Below, piece by piece: positions 1-8,838 of a stretch of DNA of 64,000 nt. The stretch spans positions 1,234,149-1,298,148 of the forward strand of contig OX638343.1 of NCBI GenBank assembly GCA_951813075.1, given 5' to 3'. Position 1 is the stretch's first letter. Every line of letters starts with the position of its first letter. Source of the stretch: Arenicellales bacterium (GTDB lineage: Bacteria > Pseudomonadota > Gammaproteobacteria > Arenicellales > JAJDZL01). The notes under the pieces are model-generated. The model worked only from the letters and a program-made list of their open reading frames with translations, was not told the DNA's origin and ran no database searches. The translations under genes and the position numbers were made by a program.

Positions 1-3000
1 AACAAGACGCATTGCAAGCGCATGGCAGGTGAGTATGGTCACACCGCTCGATTCTTCACCTATAAGCTCCCGAAGCCTGCGACGAATTTCGACAGCCGCA
101 TGCCGGTTGTATACCAAGGCCAGAATACCCCGAGGATTTTCTCTTCTCGCCCGAACCAGATACGCGATACGATGGACAAGAACGCGCGTTTTTCCGGACC
201 CGGGACCTGCGAGCACAAGTACGTTGGTCTGCTCTCGGGGGTCTGCTACGATCTTCTGCTGGGTGGGATTTTTCAGATTCTCGACAATAGAGCGCCATGA
301 TTCTGGTGTTGTTTCGCGACCGATCTCGTTGTCTCGATCTGAAAACCAGCGGGCGAAAAAATCGTCCGACTTCATTTCGAAGTATTCCCGCGCCAAGCGG
401 TTTGCATTGGCTAAATTCTTTAGCCCTTGTTTTGCAAATTCCACCATGACATGGATTTGAAATACTTTTCCTTTGTAATAATCAGCAAGCGGTCTATAGT
501 CTACATTGGAAAATCCACGTCTTTCCTTTTGTTCCAGGCGGATCAGCATGGCAGGCCGAAAAACCACCAGACCTTTATTTAGAATAATTACCTCTTGTTC
601 GTGAAGCCACAGTAACGCCCGATCTAGAAGTTTCTCCGGCCGCCTCACATTTTGCATCAAAGTAGTATCCGATTTGATTACTCGCAGTAAATCACCGATT
701 GTGGTCTCTGCAAGCAAACCAATGCCTCGGCTTCCTGACGGCAACTGCTCCAGCAAATGTGCTAGCAGGCATCCAGCCGCCTCCCGTCTCTTTTTTGCGA
801 TTTGATCTAGCTTTTCCCATTCGCGACGCAAAGTCACGTTCACAGTTTCCGCATCGCGGCTGCGTAGTGAAATGCTACCTGACGCACCATCGTCTTCGCC
901 CCGACTGTCGTCGGCGATGCTACGGAGGATTCGCAGTATTCTGGCTGGCAGCGGGTCGACCAAACCTCTATTTCTAAGCTCCTGGGACGCTGCTCGCAAA
1001 TGAAATATCGATGAATCACCGACCACCATATCGGGTGCTGTTTCGCGCATGTGGGCGATCAGTTCACTTTCCAATTCATTCGCTTCCTGCAAACGCTTTT
1101 TTGAAGAACGCACTACTCCGGCATGTACGTAAGCGGTCAGCACTGTATCGTTACTCGCAATCCCGACTTGCTCAAGCGTATACAGCGCGTTTCGGATACC
1201 TTCAGCACTTAGACCAGTCACCGCTATCAGTTCATCGGTAGTAATACCCTCGTCGGCATCCGCATTGATCAATTCCTCTGCAATCAGCAACAGTTGATCG
1301 CGATTGGTCTTGTTGAGATTGGCACGATCAAGTCGTTTCTTGGCCTCTTCAATCGTTTTTACTCGAAGGGATGAGGGGAATACATTGACGACATTTTCTT
1401 CCCGGGTCAGCAACTCAGACTCCTCAAGCCAAGTAATGGCAGTCCGTACTCGATTATCGTCTGTTGCCGAATCTCGCTCAAATGCCTGATCCTCATCTTC
1501 AACGAGTATTTCGCCTGCGGTCGCAATCACTTCACCCTTCAAACGTTTTTTCCGGTTCAAATTTCGCAACGCTCTCAGAACTGCGGCGATCTCGACACGA
1601 CTAAGCCGCGATCTCGCCGACATTCCGAACTGACGCTCAACGTCTTTTGAGTCATAGAGAAGTACACATCTTGCGATTTCCCCGTCACGTCCGGCGCGTC
1701 CTGCTTCTTGGAAGTAGTTTTCCAAAGATCCCGGAATGTCAGCATGGATCACCAACCGCACATCCGACTTGTCGATTCCCATACCGAAAGCATTCGTCGC
1801 TGCTATCGCCCGCAAATCGCCTTTGATGAATCTTCGCTGCACATCTTTTTTTATTTCCGGCTGCAAGCCGGCGTGAAAGTGATCCGCGGCGACATTTTTG
1901 TGCCGAAGATACTCAGCGACTTCCTCGGTTAGACGACGAGTCGCGCAGTACACGATTGCCCCTCCAGGCTGACCGCGTGGCAGATTGAATTCAAGCAATT
2001 CATGAATAAGGTTGAATTTTTCCGCTTCCGTAGTCTGAACAGTTTCGTAAACAAGATTTGTACGTTCGCTACCACCATTGAAAACTTTCAGTTTAATATT
2101 GAGCTTATCTTCAAAATGCCGGACGATTTCGTCAACTACATTCGGGTTGGCTGTCGCAGTAAGACACAAAACTGGCGGTACCTGTTCTGTACCTGCTTTC
2201 TCACCAATGTACCGCCCGATGTAGAGATAGTCCGGGCGAAAGTCGTGACCCCATCGAGAGAGGCAATGTGCTTCATCCAAAATCCATGCGCCAATCTCGC
2301 GTTGGTCGAGAACCCGTCGCACGGAATAGGAACGAAGTTGCTCCGGAGCTATCAGCAAAATACCTGTATCTCCCAACCGCACCTTGTCGAGTGCATCGCT
2401 TCGTTCAGGCATGGACAGCAGTCCGTTGATCGCTGCGCAACTGCTAATTCCGTGATTTTCCAGTCCCACGACCTGATCGGCCATAAGCGCTACGAGTGGC
2501 GAGATTACAACCGTTAGCGCTCCTGTCTTGCTGTACCGGGAAAGTGCGGGAATCTGATAGCAGAGAGATTTTCCAGTGCCAGTCGGCAGGATTCCGAGCA
2601 CATGATTTCCTGCCATTGCTTCTTCGACAATGGCTTGTTGCATTGGACGTCCGTCAATGTGGTGTGGCTCTGCGCGAAAATCCTCGAAATTAAACCAGCG
2701 TTTGAGTTCTTTTTTCGCGTCATGCCGCTCGCGACACCAGCTACAAACAGGATCTGAGCAAGCTTTATCTCTCAGACCTCGAACCAATTGTCCTGCTTCG
2801 GGAAAGTGATGACGTACCCACGGAGACATGACGGAATCGCCTCCGGCAACCGAAAGCCACGCCAACGCATAAGCAAGTGACCATCCAAATTCGCGTGAGC
2901 GCGATGTGATTTTTCTTGCTTCAGTCGCGCATGTTTCGCCTTCGAGACGATCTCGGATAGCAATAAGGGCATCTTCATTGGAAGGGCGCGGAGATTGACG

Positions 3001-3540
3001 CAAATCCGCAAAGAATTCATCAAGTGCGCTATCGATGCTCTCAAAATTGGGTGTCGTCAACCAGTGCCAGGCAGCTAATAAATTGGACGATTCGGTTTTG
3101 GTTTTTTTTATTTTCTTTCGCTGGGCTTGAAATACCTCCAGCGTCAATCTAGCGTCAAGTTCCGGGTTATTTAGCTGTGCTCGCAGAAGTCCAGCGTCTT
3201 TATAGTGTTTGATTAGACGATGGTAAGGATTTTGCGGGAACGCCAGCGGACTAAGGCGTAATGTGTCGATAACAGGCAGCTGTAGCAGCCGTAAATCAGG
3301 TTTTGCAGATTCAAGATGGGGAAGGTCAAATTCTATAACGTTGTGACCCAAGACAAAATCGGCACCATCCGCTAATCTGTCAAGGGCAGCTAATGTTCTT
3401 TTCGTTACCCGTCCGGTATGTAAGTATCGCCTGTCGGTATCTGCGCGAATTGCCCCTATAGCTTGTATACGACTGTCAGCTCTACCTACCTCGAGATCAA
3501 TCGAAATACATCTAGGGCAATATGAATTATCTCGCGTCAT
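1..3540 (-). CDS. Exonuclease-RecQ-UvrD fusion DNA helicase (3' end off the window)
   Basis: One uninterrupted frame of about 1180 codons runs off the left edge. Residues 12-17 (CISIDLE) and a later LGHNVIEFD segment are motifs I and II of a DnaQ/DEDD 3'-5' exonuclease. A CxxxxCxxC cluster followed by H, near residue 260, could bind zinc. A RecQ core follows, with Walker A LPTGTGKS near residue 320, DEAH near 423 and the Q-patch-like AGRAGRDGE segment. Near residue 1113 a second, UvrD-type Walker A appears (LAGPGSGKTRV), followed by TCHALAMRL, just before the edge. The whole protein is probably well over 1500 residues. An ATG at 3540 was chosen; an in-frame ATG at 3594 is possible, with a stop upstream near 3657. 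The likely role is DNA repair, recombination or defence; the domain calls are firm and the role is inferred. Confidence 0.9.
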   Translation of the reverse strand, partial: MTRDNSYCPRCISIDLEVGRADSRIQAIGAIRADTDRRYLHTGRVTKRTLAALDRLADGADFVLGHNVIEFDLPHLESAKPDLRLLQLPVIDTLRLSPLAFPQNPYHRLIKHYKDAGLLRAQLNNPELDARLTLEVFQAQRKKIKKTKTESSNLLAAWHWLTTPNFESIDSALDEFFADLRQSPRPSNEDALIAIRDRLEGETCATEARKITSRSREFGWSLAYALAWLSVAGGDSVMSPWVRHHFPEAGQLVRGLRDKACSDPVCSWCRERHDAKKELKRWFNFEDFRAEPHHIDGRPMQQAIVEEAMAGNHVLGILPTGTGKSLCYQIPALSRYSKTGALTVVISPLVALMADQVVGLENHGISSCAAINGLLSMPERSDALDKVRLGDTGILLIAPEQLRSYSVRRVLDQREIGAWILDEAHCLSRWGHDFRPDYLYIGRYIGEKAGTEQVPPVLCLTATANPNVVDEIVRHFEDKLNIKLKVFNGGSERTNLVYETVQTTEAEKFNLIHELLEFNLPRGQPGGAIVYCATRRLTEEVAEYLRHKNVAADHFHAGLQPEIKKDVQRRFIKGDLRAIAATNAFGMGIDKSDVRLVIHADIPGSLENYFQEAGRAGRDGEIARCVLLYDSKDVERQFGMSARSRLSRVEIAAVLRALRNLNRKKRLKGEVIATAGEILVEDEDQAFERDSATDDNRVRTAITWLEESELLTREENVVNVFPSSLRVKTIEEAKKRLDRANLNKTNRDQLLLIAEELINADADEGITTDELIAVTGLSAEGIRNALYTLEQVGIASNDTVLTAYVHAGVVRSSKKRLQEANELESELIAHMRETAPDMVVGDSSIFHLRAASQELRNRGLVDPLPARILRILRSIADDSRGEDDGASGSISLRSRDAETVNVTLRREWEKLDQIAKKRREAAGCLLAHLLEQLPSGSRGIGLLAETTIGDLLRVIKSDTTLMQNVRRPEKLLDRALLWLHEQEVIILNKGLVVFRPAMLIRLEQKERRGFSNVDYRPLADYYKGKVFQIHVMVEFAKQGLKNLANANRLAREYFEMKSDDFFARWFSDRDNEIGRETTPESWRSIVENLKNPTQQKIVADPREQTNVLVLAGPGSGKTRVLVHRIAYLVRARRENPRGILALVYNRHAAVEIRRRLRELIGEESSGVTILTCHALAMRLV

Positions 3541-4110
3541 TGCCGCACATCGTATTCGCTCTTGGTCTCGGAGCGACGCGAAGACAGCCGCCATGCCACC
3601 GCTTGCGTTTGCACTGCAATTCCTTTTCGCGCACTCAAGTTCTTTATCTAATTTTCACCAAAACCCAAAGCGTATGCTGCCTCCCAATTGGAGTGCGAGC
3701 AACCTTACCGCCGAGTTTGCAGCCATTTAATCTTATAAATCTATAGATTTCAAATCTATTTCGTTTTCAGATTGCAGTCAGGCGGTTTCTTAAAGTCTAA
3801 AACAATTATGTTGGTTGAAATTATTCACCCCAACTGATTCAGTCTTGACTAGCTGAGTATAGCCGCCGAAGATACAAACAGGCGCAGGTATTGTAATTTC
3901 AGGACTTTAATTAAAAGTGGATTTTGAACGGAAGTTCCACGAGTGTATGAAGGATTTGCCAGCGACGCGGGCTGTTGCTTCCAATTGCTTAAATAGGAAA
4001 CCACAAGTGACAACAGGAATTTGAAATGGTCGAAATTGGTTGGTAGGTGCTTGCAAAATTTTTATATATAGCGATAACGATAGCATCGAATGAGTAATGG
4101 GGTACTGAGT
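3541..4110. other. Spacer without recognised gene
   Basis: No convincing gene is seen on either strand. The stretch separates the divergent helicase gene from the toxin-antitoxin remnant and becomes AT-rich near 4060-4080. Promoters for both sides presumably lie here, but none could be assigned with confidence. Confidence 0.5.
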
Positions 4111-4362
4111 ATGGTCACACTAACCGTGCGCAACCTGCTAGATTACGTGCATCGCGCTATTCGGGTGCGAGCGGCCTTTCACGGTCGCAGTACCGAAGCA
4201 GAAGTGCGCGCTATTCTTGAGGAAACGACTCTACCGCAAGAACGGAATCCGTTGGGATTGTTGTTGATCGCCGTCGGCTGACGTGCGATGTTGACGAATT
4301 GGGAATTCGCCAGTTTAACACAACGCAAAATTGCACTACATCAACCCATTGATCTCGAATGA
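4111..4362 (+). pseudogene. FitA-type ribbon-helix-helix antitoxin with premature stop
   Basis: The N-terminal part is a clear FitA/VapB-like ribbon-helix-helix domain: VTLTVRNL, then RAAFHGRSTEAEVRAIL, the hallmark of FitA antitoxins. A TGA at 4279-4281 truncates it after about 57 residues. The same frame then stays open for 26 more codons, ending PIDLE with a TGA at 4360-4362 that overlaps the toxin start as ATGA, the arrangement expected of an intact operon. The premature stop is therefore probably a mutation. An upstream in-frame ATG at 4090 is also possible. The truncated product could still bind DNA, since the ribbon-helix-helix region is intact. Confidence 0.7.
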
Positions 4363-4690
4363 TCGTAATAGACATCAATGCGGTTTCGAATCCGTTGCGT
4401 ATAGTTCCAGAATCACCCGTCGTCGAATGTTATTCGTATTAGCGAGAAGGTTTATGCATTCCACCTGATTCTGTCGAAAGTTTCGCGGTCGGAGCCAGTG
4501 TCAGGTGATACATCAGCACATTTTCGAAACTGGTCTCATGAAGTGGCTTTCATACACACTTTAACGGCGAATATGCTTGTGCAATTGTGCAAATCTCAGC
4601 CATCGACGATCACGACGCCGAATGGCGAGACAAAGATGATAGTGTTCGCTGAAGTCAGCGGAACTAACCCTTCAGGAAGCTTACCAGCAA
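4359..4690 (+). pseudogene. Decayed FitB/VapC-type PIN-domain toxin
   Basis: Translation from the ATG overlapping the antitoxin frame begins MIVIDINAVSNPLR. This matches the start of FitB-like PIN toxins, in which an Asp in a MIVLDTNVxS-type motif is catalytic. A TAG at 4440-4442 ends the frame after 27 residues. About 120 bases on, another frame carries a CKSQPSTITTPN segment that resembles the PIN C-terminal region (ARSxGATxATRN). The middle of the gene is missing or scrambled. The N-terminal match is good; the C-terminal match is tentative. Confidence 0.55.
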
Positions 4691-4692
4691 TT

Positions 4693-5751
4693 TCAACGTA
4701 GGTATTTTTCACGAAGCTTGTTTGCTGCATCCAAATTACGAGTATCGCCTGTCTCTATCAGGTCGGCATAGGCAATGATGGGATGTACCAAACCCGCATG
4801 TTTTGTTTTCTCCTGATTATTCGCCTTTTTCCAAAATGGCTCAACCAAGTCAATTAGTGTATCTTGTCTCATATGAGGTTCCACTTTAATTAGTCGGGCA
4901 TTCTGAAGCAAATCCGCCATGTTGGTTTTGTCAATGTAGATCAAACCGCGTTTGGGGTTAAGGTAGTTGGTGTATTTGACCGCTGCAATCTCTCCTCCCC
5001 ACTCCGCATCAAATTTCTCAGGATAGATGGTTTTCCACCAATCAGAATTGCCGGTTGTGAACGTACCAATTTCGTATTTTCTCTTGAGCTTGTGGGGATA
5101 AGCTTCTACCCATTGGTCCAGCAAAAGATCAAACTTTGCCAGTTTTCGCTGGTTTTTATTGAACCCCTCGAGCAGAAAACCATGAGCGATCAGATCACCG
5201 ATCACCCAGCCTACTGCTCCCAAAGCCACCGCTGCCTGATCGGCTATTTCCCGATATGGCGCATTGACAAGCTCCTCCTCCCTGAGAAATGCGAAAACCA
5301 CTTTCATTCCAGTGGGCTGAAAGGCTCTGCCGGTTTTTACCCGTTGTTTCGCAGGAAAAGCCTGCTGGGGCTTGTTACCCTTTATATAGATGTAAACCGG
5401 TTGCTGATTAATGTACGCATTGCCCGCGGTGTCGAGAAACTGAATATCAGCCGCTTTCAATCGCTCACCCAACTTCGGGTTGATATAGTCCGCAACAAGC
5501 AGGCTCTGGTCCGGTTCAGCAAGATTTTTGATCTGGTTGATGATGACTCCAACATTTACTTGTGTTGCCCATTTTTTGATTTTTACCGTTAGTCTCGCAC
5601 CGTAATCGTGTATCTGGACAATTGCATCGATGATGCGCTTAGCATCCTTTTGAACGTCAATAGTTACAACATCTATGCTTAGACCCGCCTCGCGGTGGAT
5701 TGCTCCAATGGCAGCATCCAGTATGGTTTGTTCTGTCGCTGGATTGTTCAT
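4693..5751 (-). CDS. AbiEi-family antitoxin/transcriptional regulator (orphan)
   Basis: The 352-residue product resembles the long AbiEi-type regulators annotated as type IV toxin-antitoxin antitoxins. A winged-helix-like segment lies around residues 148-200 (GMKVVFAFLREEELVNAPYR, then EIADQAAVALGAVGWVIGDL). The C-terminal part is the family-specific region with WGGEIAAVKYTNYLNP. AbiEi proteins repress their own promoter and pair with an AbiEii nucleotidyltransferase toxin. No AbiEii gene is visible on either side: downstream lies only the FitAB wreck and upstream is a spacer. The gene may therefore be a solitary regulator or the survivor of a lost pair. A symmetric operator lies 39-91 bases upstream. 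Confidence 0.75.
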   Translation of the reverse strand: MNNPATEQTILDAAIGAIHREAGLSIDVVTIDVQKDAKRIIDAIVQIHDYGARLTVKIKKWATQVNVGVIINQIKNLAEPDQSLLVADYINPKLGERLKAADIQFLDTAGNAYINQQPVYIYIKGNKPQQAFPAKQRVKTGRAFQPTGMKVVFAFLREEELVNAPYREIADQAAVALGAVGWVIGDLIAHGFLLEGFNKNQRKLAKFDLLLDQWVEAYPHKLKRKYEIGTFTTGNSDWWKTIYPEKFDAEWGGEIAAVKYTNYLNPKRGLIYIDKTNMADLLQNARLIKVEPHMRQDTLIDLVEPFWKKANNQEKTKHAGLVHPIIAYADLIETGDTRNLDAANKLREKYLR

Positions 5752-5789
5752 GGGTTACGCTATTTACACATAGAACCTGAATTCAGTTA

Positions 5790-5842
5790 TGTTCATAATT
5801 ATACTATGTTCATTATTAATGAACATATAAATATATTGAACA
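5790..5842. promoter_or_regulatory. Symmetric four-half-site operator and -10 box of the abiEi-like gene
   Basis: Four TGTTCA/TGAACA half-sites occur at 5790, 5807, 5820 and 5837, spaced 17, 13 and 17 bases apart start to start. The array is symmetric about position 5816. The inner pair forms the palindrome TGTTCATTATTAATGAACA (5807-5825). A perfect TATAAT on the minus strand (5798-5803) sits between two half-sites, so a bound regulator would cover the promoter. Autoregulation by the neighbouring AbiEi-like protein is inferred. Confidence 0.6.
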
Positions 5843-6200
5843 TGTAATCTCAGCTCATAATCTGTCCCCCGGATTTCTTTGCTCTAGGAAAACTGAAGGC
5901 ATTCAGGAATGCTCTGATTTCCATTCTGAGAAATTATGACCGGACGATTGCACTCAGAAAACTAATACAGCGTTTCCCACTACTGAAATGGTTGTCAACT
6001 TGGATGGGAGACTGGAAAATAACTCGGGACCAGCAACATTATAGTGTCTCAAAATTCGTTGTCTTTCGTCACCTCAAAAAATGCCAAAAGATATACTTTC
6101 AAACAACCGAGTCATAACCACTGATTTGCGCGTAACCCGAAAAATCAGACCTGCTAACCCCGGTTTTTTTAAGCAATACGGAAAAACACTTTCATTTCGA
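5843..6200. other. Spacer without recognised gene
   Basis: No gene is recognised. A plus-strand frame is open from about 5870 to a TAA at 6115-6117 but lacks a convincing start codon and matches no family I know. It may be a decayed gene end. Confidence 0.4.
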
Positions 6201-7289
6201 TCATTCCGGGTCGAATACGATCACGGAACGAACGAGTTCACCCTGCTTCATATCTTTAAATGCTTCGTTGATGTTCTCTAGCGCAATACGTTTTGAAATC
6301 ATATCGTCCAATTTCAATTGTCCACGCAGGTAAAAATCTACGTATCGCGGCATGTCAACTCGAAAGCGATTCGATCCCATATTCGATCCCTGCAACCGCT
6401 TGTCGTTGGTCAACTCAGCAGCTTCGATCTCGATCATCTGTCCCTCTGGAACCATTCCGACAATTGTCGCAACTCCAGACTGACGCAACATTTCAAATGC
6501 CTGCTCGCTGGTTCTTTTCGTGCCCAATGCTTCAAACGAGTATTCCACCCCACCCGATGTCAACTCCCTCACCGTCTCGACCGGATCAAGAACAGTACTG
6601 TTTATGGTATCTGTCGCACCGAATTGCCGGGCGGTCTCAAGTTTCGAGTCTACGATATCAATAGCAATAATTCGCCCCGCACCGGCAATCGCAGCACCAT
6701 TGATTGCACTGAGTCCGACCCCACCGCAACCAATTACAGCAACAGTCGCGCCGATTTCGATGTCCGCTGTGTTGACTACTGCGCCAACTCCGGTGGTCAC
6801 CGCACACCCGATAAGCGCGGCTCGATCGAGTGGCATATCTTTTCGGACTTTTACCAAGGCATGTTCGTGTATCAGCATTTGCTCAGCAAACGAAGACAGA
6901 TCGTAAAACTGGTGAATTATTTCACCGTTTTGCGACAATCGAGGAGGCTCATTGTCTGGTCGAGCAGTTTTCGGGTTTACGCAACTGAACGGACGACCAG
7001 TTATACAAAACTCACAATAACCGCAGAAAACCGAGAGACAGGTAATTACGTGGTCACCGGGTTGGACATAGTCCACCTCTGATCCAACTTTTTCCACGAT
7101 GCCAGCCGCCTCATGTCCGAGTACAGTCGGTACAGGGGTGGCGTAGTAACCGTCAATGTAGTGCAAATCTGAATGACAAATTCCAACAGCCGCAGTGCGG
7201 ATCAACACTTCTCGAGACTTCGGATTGGAGATATCGACCTGTTCAATGGTAAGTGGCTGGTGCGGATTGCGAAACACTGCTGCTTTCAA
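6201..7289 (-). CDS. Zinc-dependent alcohol dehydrogenase (MDR family)
   Basis: This is a 362-residue medium-chain dehydrogenase. The catalytic zinc site is visible as GICHSDLH and GHEAAG near the N-terminus plus the later IGCAVTTG cysteine. The structural zinc is bound by a CGYCEFC cluster with a fourth cysteine eight residues on. The NAD-binding fold shows GCGGVGLSA. The pattern resembles class III-like and aryl/alkyl alcohol dehydrogenases that oxidise an alcohol or hemiacetal with NAD(H); the substrate cannot be read from sequence. It is the last gene of the leftward cluster that contains the fatty acid hydroxylase and PanB-like genes, 115 bases after the DUF6166 gene, so it may act on a product of that cluster. 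Confidence 0.85.
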   Translation of the reverse strand: MKAAVFRNPHQPLTIEQVDISNPKSREVLIRTAAVGICHSDLHYIDGYYATPVPTVLGHEAAGIVEKVGSEVDYVQPGDHVITCLSVFCGYCEFCITGRPFSCVNPKTARPDNEPPRLSQNGEIIHQFYDLSSFAEQMLIHEHALVKVRKDMPLDRAALIGCAVTTGVGAVVNTADIEIGATVAVIGCGGVGLSAINGAAIAGAGRIIAIDIVDSKLETARQFGATDTINSTVLDPVETVRELTSGGVEYSFEALGTKRTSEQAFEMLRQSGVATIVGMVPEGQMIEIEAAELTNDKRLQGSNMGSNRFRVDMPRYVDFYLRGQLKLDDMISKRIALENINEAFKDMKQGELVRSVIVFDPE

Positions 7290-7404
7290 TATAGGTATCT
7301 CCCGATCGGATATTTGGGTTCAAGAGCAGATTGAATTATTTACCCTCAATCTCCTCGATTATTACACCATGTAAACCTACGTTCGCAGTTTTGATTGGTG
7401 TTAT

Positions 7405-7737
7405 TCACATTGCGATCGATCCCAATGCGGCGTCGATGTCAGAGCTGGTCATTTCCCATTCATTATCTAAATTAGCAATAACCTCTCTCATGAACGACCC
7501 GGAAAGTTCCAACGCCTTTTGATCGTCTCCCAAGTGATGGGCAAGCATTGCCAGAGCCAATTGTTGTGGCGAATCACCCAGATAAGTCCACTCAAATCCA
7601 AGCGCAGTGAACTGGTGAATATCATAACGTTCATCCAGAGGTTCTCCATCGACCGTAACCATTATTCCATCAATCGTACGGTCGCCCCGATAAACCTGAT
7701 TTTTCCCGCTGGTGTCCATAAGTTTCGATTCGATCAC
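7405..7737 (-). CDS. DUF6166-like small protein
   Basis: The 110-residue soluble protein carries the features I associate with DUF6166: VYRGDRT near the N-terminus, FEWTYLGDSPQQLALAML in the middle, then a short helix with GDDQKAL and a tail with WEMTSSDI. No catalytic function is known to me for this family. The gene starts 24 bases after the PanB-like gene on the same strand and is probably cotranscribed with it. Assignment to the family is from memory of its conserved motifs. Confidence 0.6.
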   Translation of the reverse strand: MIESKLMDTSGKNQVYRGDRTIDGIMVTVDGEPLDERYDIHQFTALGFEWTYLGDSPQQLALAMLAHHLGDDQKALELSGSFMREVIANLDNEWEMTSSDIDAALGSIAM

Positions 7738-7761
7738 CCTAACTTATCAATTTACAACGAT

Positions 7762-8628
7762 CTACACCTGTTTGCGATTCTCTACCATTGAGAGAAATTT
7801 TTCGTATTCTTCCTGTGGGGTCGCATAGCTGTGGTCTTCATCCGGAAATGCCCCTTCCTTGACTTCTTTGACATACTGTCGGATACCCGTCACCGCAACC
7901 TCTGTCAACGCAGCAAATCGCTTTGTGAACTTTGGTTTGAAATCTGTAAATACCCCCAAAAGGTCATAGCACAGGAGAATCTGTCCATCTGTACCAGCAC
8001 CAGCACCAATGCCGATCGTTGGGATTTCAAGTTGATTTGATATGATCTCAGCAATTTTCGCGGGAACTGCCTCAAATTCCAGCATAAAACATCCTGCGTC
8101 CTGTATGGCAAATGCATCTTCAAGTATCTTCATGGCACTTTCCGCAGTTCTTCCCTGAATGCGAAATCCACCGAACATGGCAACCGTATGAGGGGTCAAA
8201 CCGATGTGTGAAGCGGTTGGAATTCCTGCATCAACGAGTGCTTTGAGAATATGTGCCTGGCTCTTGCCACCTTGTGGCTTGACAGCATCACAACCCGCTT
8301 CCTGCATAAACCGAGTGGCATTCAGTAACGCTCGGTCAAGCGTGTTGTAACTTTGGTATGGCATGCAACCCAAAACGAAAGTATTCGGTGCGCCTCTACG
8401 AACAGCCATGGAGTGCATGATCATCATATCCATGGTTGCTGGAATGGTATTGGGATGGCCATGTGCAATCATCGCCAGACTATCGCCTACCACAGCGACA
8501 TCCACACCTGCCATCTCAGCCCACTGCGCGGAAGTGTAATCCGGAACCGACATGTACACCATTTTCTCGCCGGTATGCTTGGAATCCCGAATCTCGCTGA
8601 TAGTTCGTTTTACTTGATCGTCGGGCAC
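7762..8628 (-). CDS. PanB-like ketopantoate hydroxymethyltransferase homologue with altered metal ligands
   Basis: The 288-residue sequence follows PanB from end to end: VVGDSLAM, GCDAVKPQGGKSQA, GIPTASHIGLTPH, FGGFRIQGR, IPTIGIGAGAGTDGQ. PanB makes ketopantoate from 2-oxoisovalerate and methylene-tetrahydrofolate for pantothenate synthesis. Two of the three known Mg2+ ligands differ. The Asp of the usual DMPF motif is Cys here (LGCMPYQSY), and the Glu of the usual VKLEGG is Gln (VKPQGG). The Asp of VGDS remains. The neighbours (fatty acid hydroxylase, DUF6166, alcohol dehydrogenase) are not pantothenate genes and no panC is near. It may be a paralogue with another C-C bond reaction rather than true PanB. 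Confidence 0.8.
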   Translation of the reverse strand: MPDDQVKRTISEIRDSKHTGEKMVYMSVPDYTSAQWAEMAGVDVAVVGDSLAMIAHGHPNTIPATMDMMIMHSMAVRRGAPNTFVLGCMPYQSYNTLDRALLNATRFMQEAGCDAVKPQGGKSQAHILKALVDAGIPTASHIGLTPHTVAMFGGFRIQGRTAESAMKILEDAFAIQDAGCFMLEFEAVPAKIAEIISNQLEIPTIGIGAGAGTDGQILLCYDLLGVFTDFKPKFTKRFAALTEVAVTGIRQYVKEVKEGAFPDEDHSYATPQEEYEKFLSMVENRKQV

Positions 8629-8658
8629 TTCGTGGCACCAAACTCAGATGTAGAGGAT

Positions 8659-8832
8659 TTATTTTTTGTTTCCGGTTTCGGGAAACACCCACATCGCGAC
8701 AACCATGAAAATAGACAACCCGCCGCCGACATATGCCAGCTGCGGGTCACCAATCGCTTTTTCGAAAAAGTAGTAGCCTATTCCTGCAGCCAAAGTCAGG
8801 CCGGATACCATAAGTTTAATGTGGACCGGCAC
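8659..8832 (-). CDS. Small two-helix membrane protein
   Basis: A 57-residue frame starts at GTG (8832) and ends at TAA. It encodes two hydrophobic stretches, KLMVSGLTLAAGIGYYFFEK and LAYVGGGLSIFMVVAMWVFP, separated by a short polar turn, with a positively charged end. It begins six bases after the hydroxylase stop on the same frame and ends 30 bases before the PanB-like start, so it is likely translated from the same message. An ATG at 8811 is an alternative start. No family is recognised; membrane location is predicted from hydrophobicity only. Confidence 0.6.
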   Translation of the reverse strand: MPVHIKLMVSGLTLAAGIGYYFFEKAIGDPQLAYVGGGLSIFMVVAMWVFPETGNKK

Positions 8833-8838
8833 AGTGAA

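Noticed and set aside
5866-6117. Plus-strand open frame of about 80 codons in the spacer after the AbiEi gene
   Set aside because: It has no start codon in a sensible position and no family resemblance.
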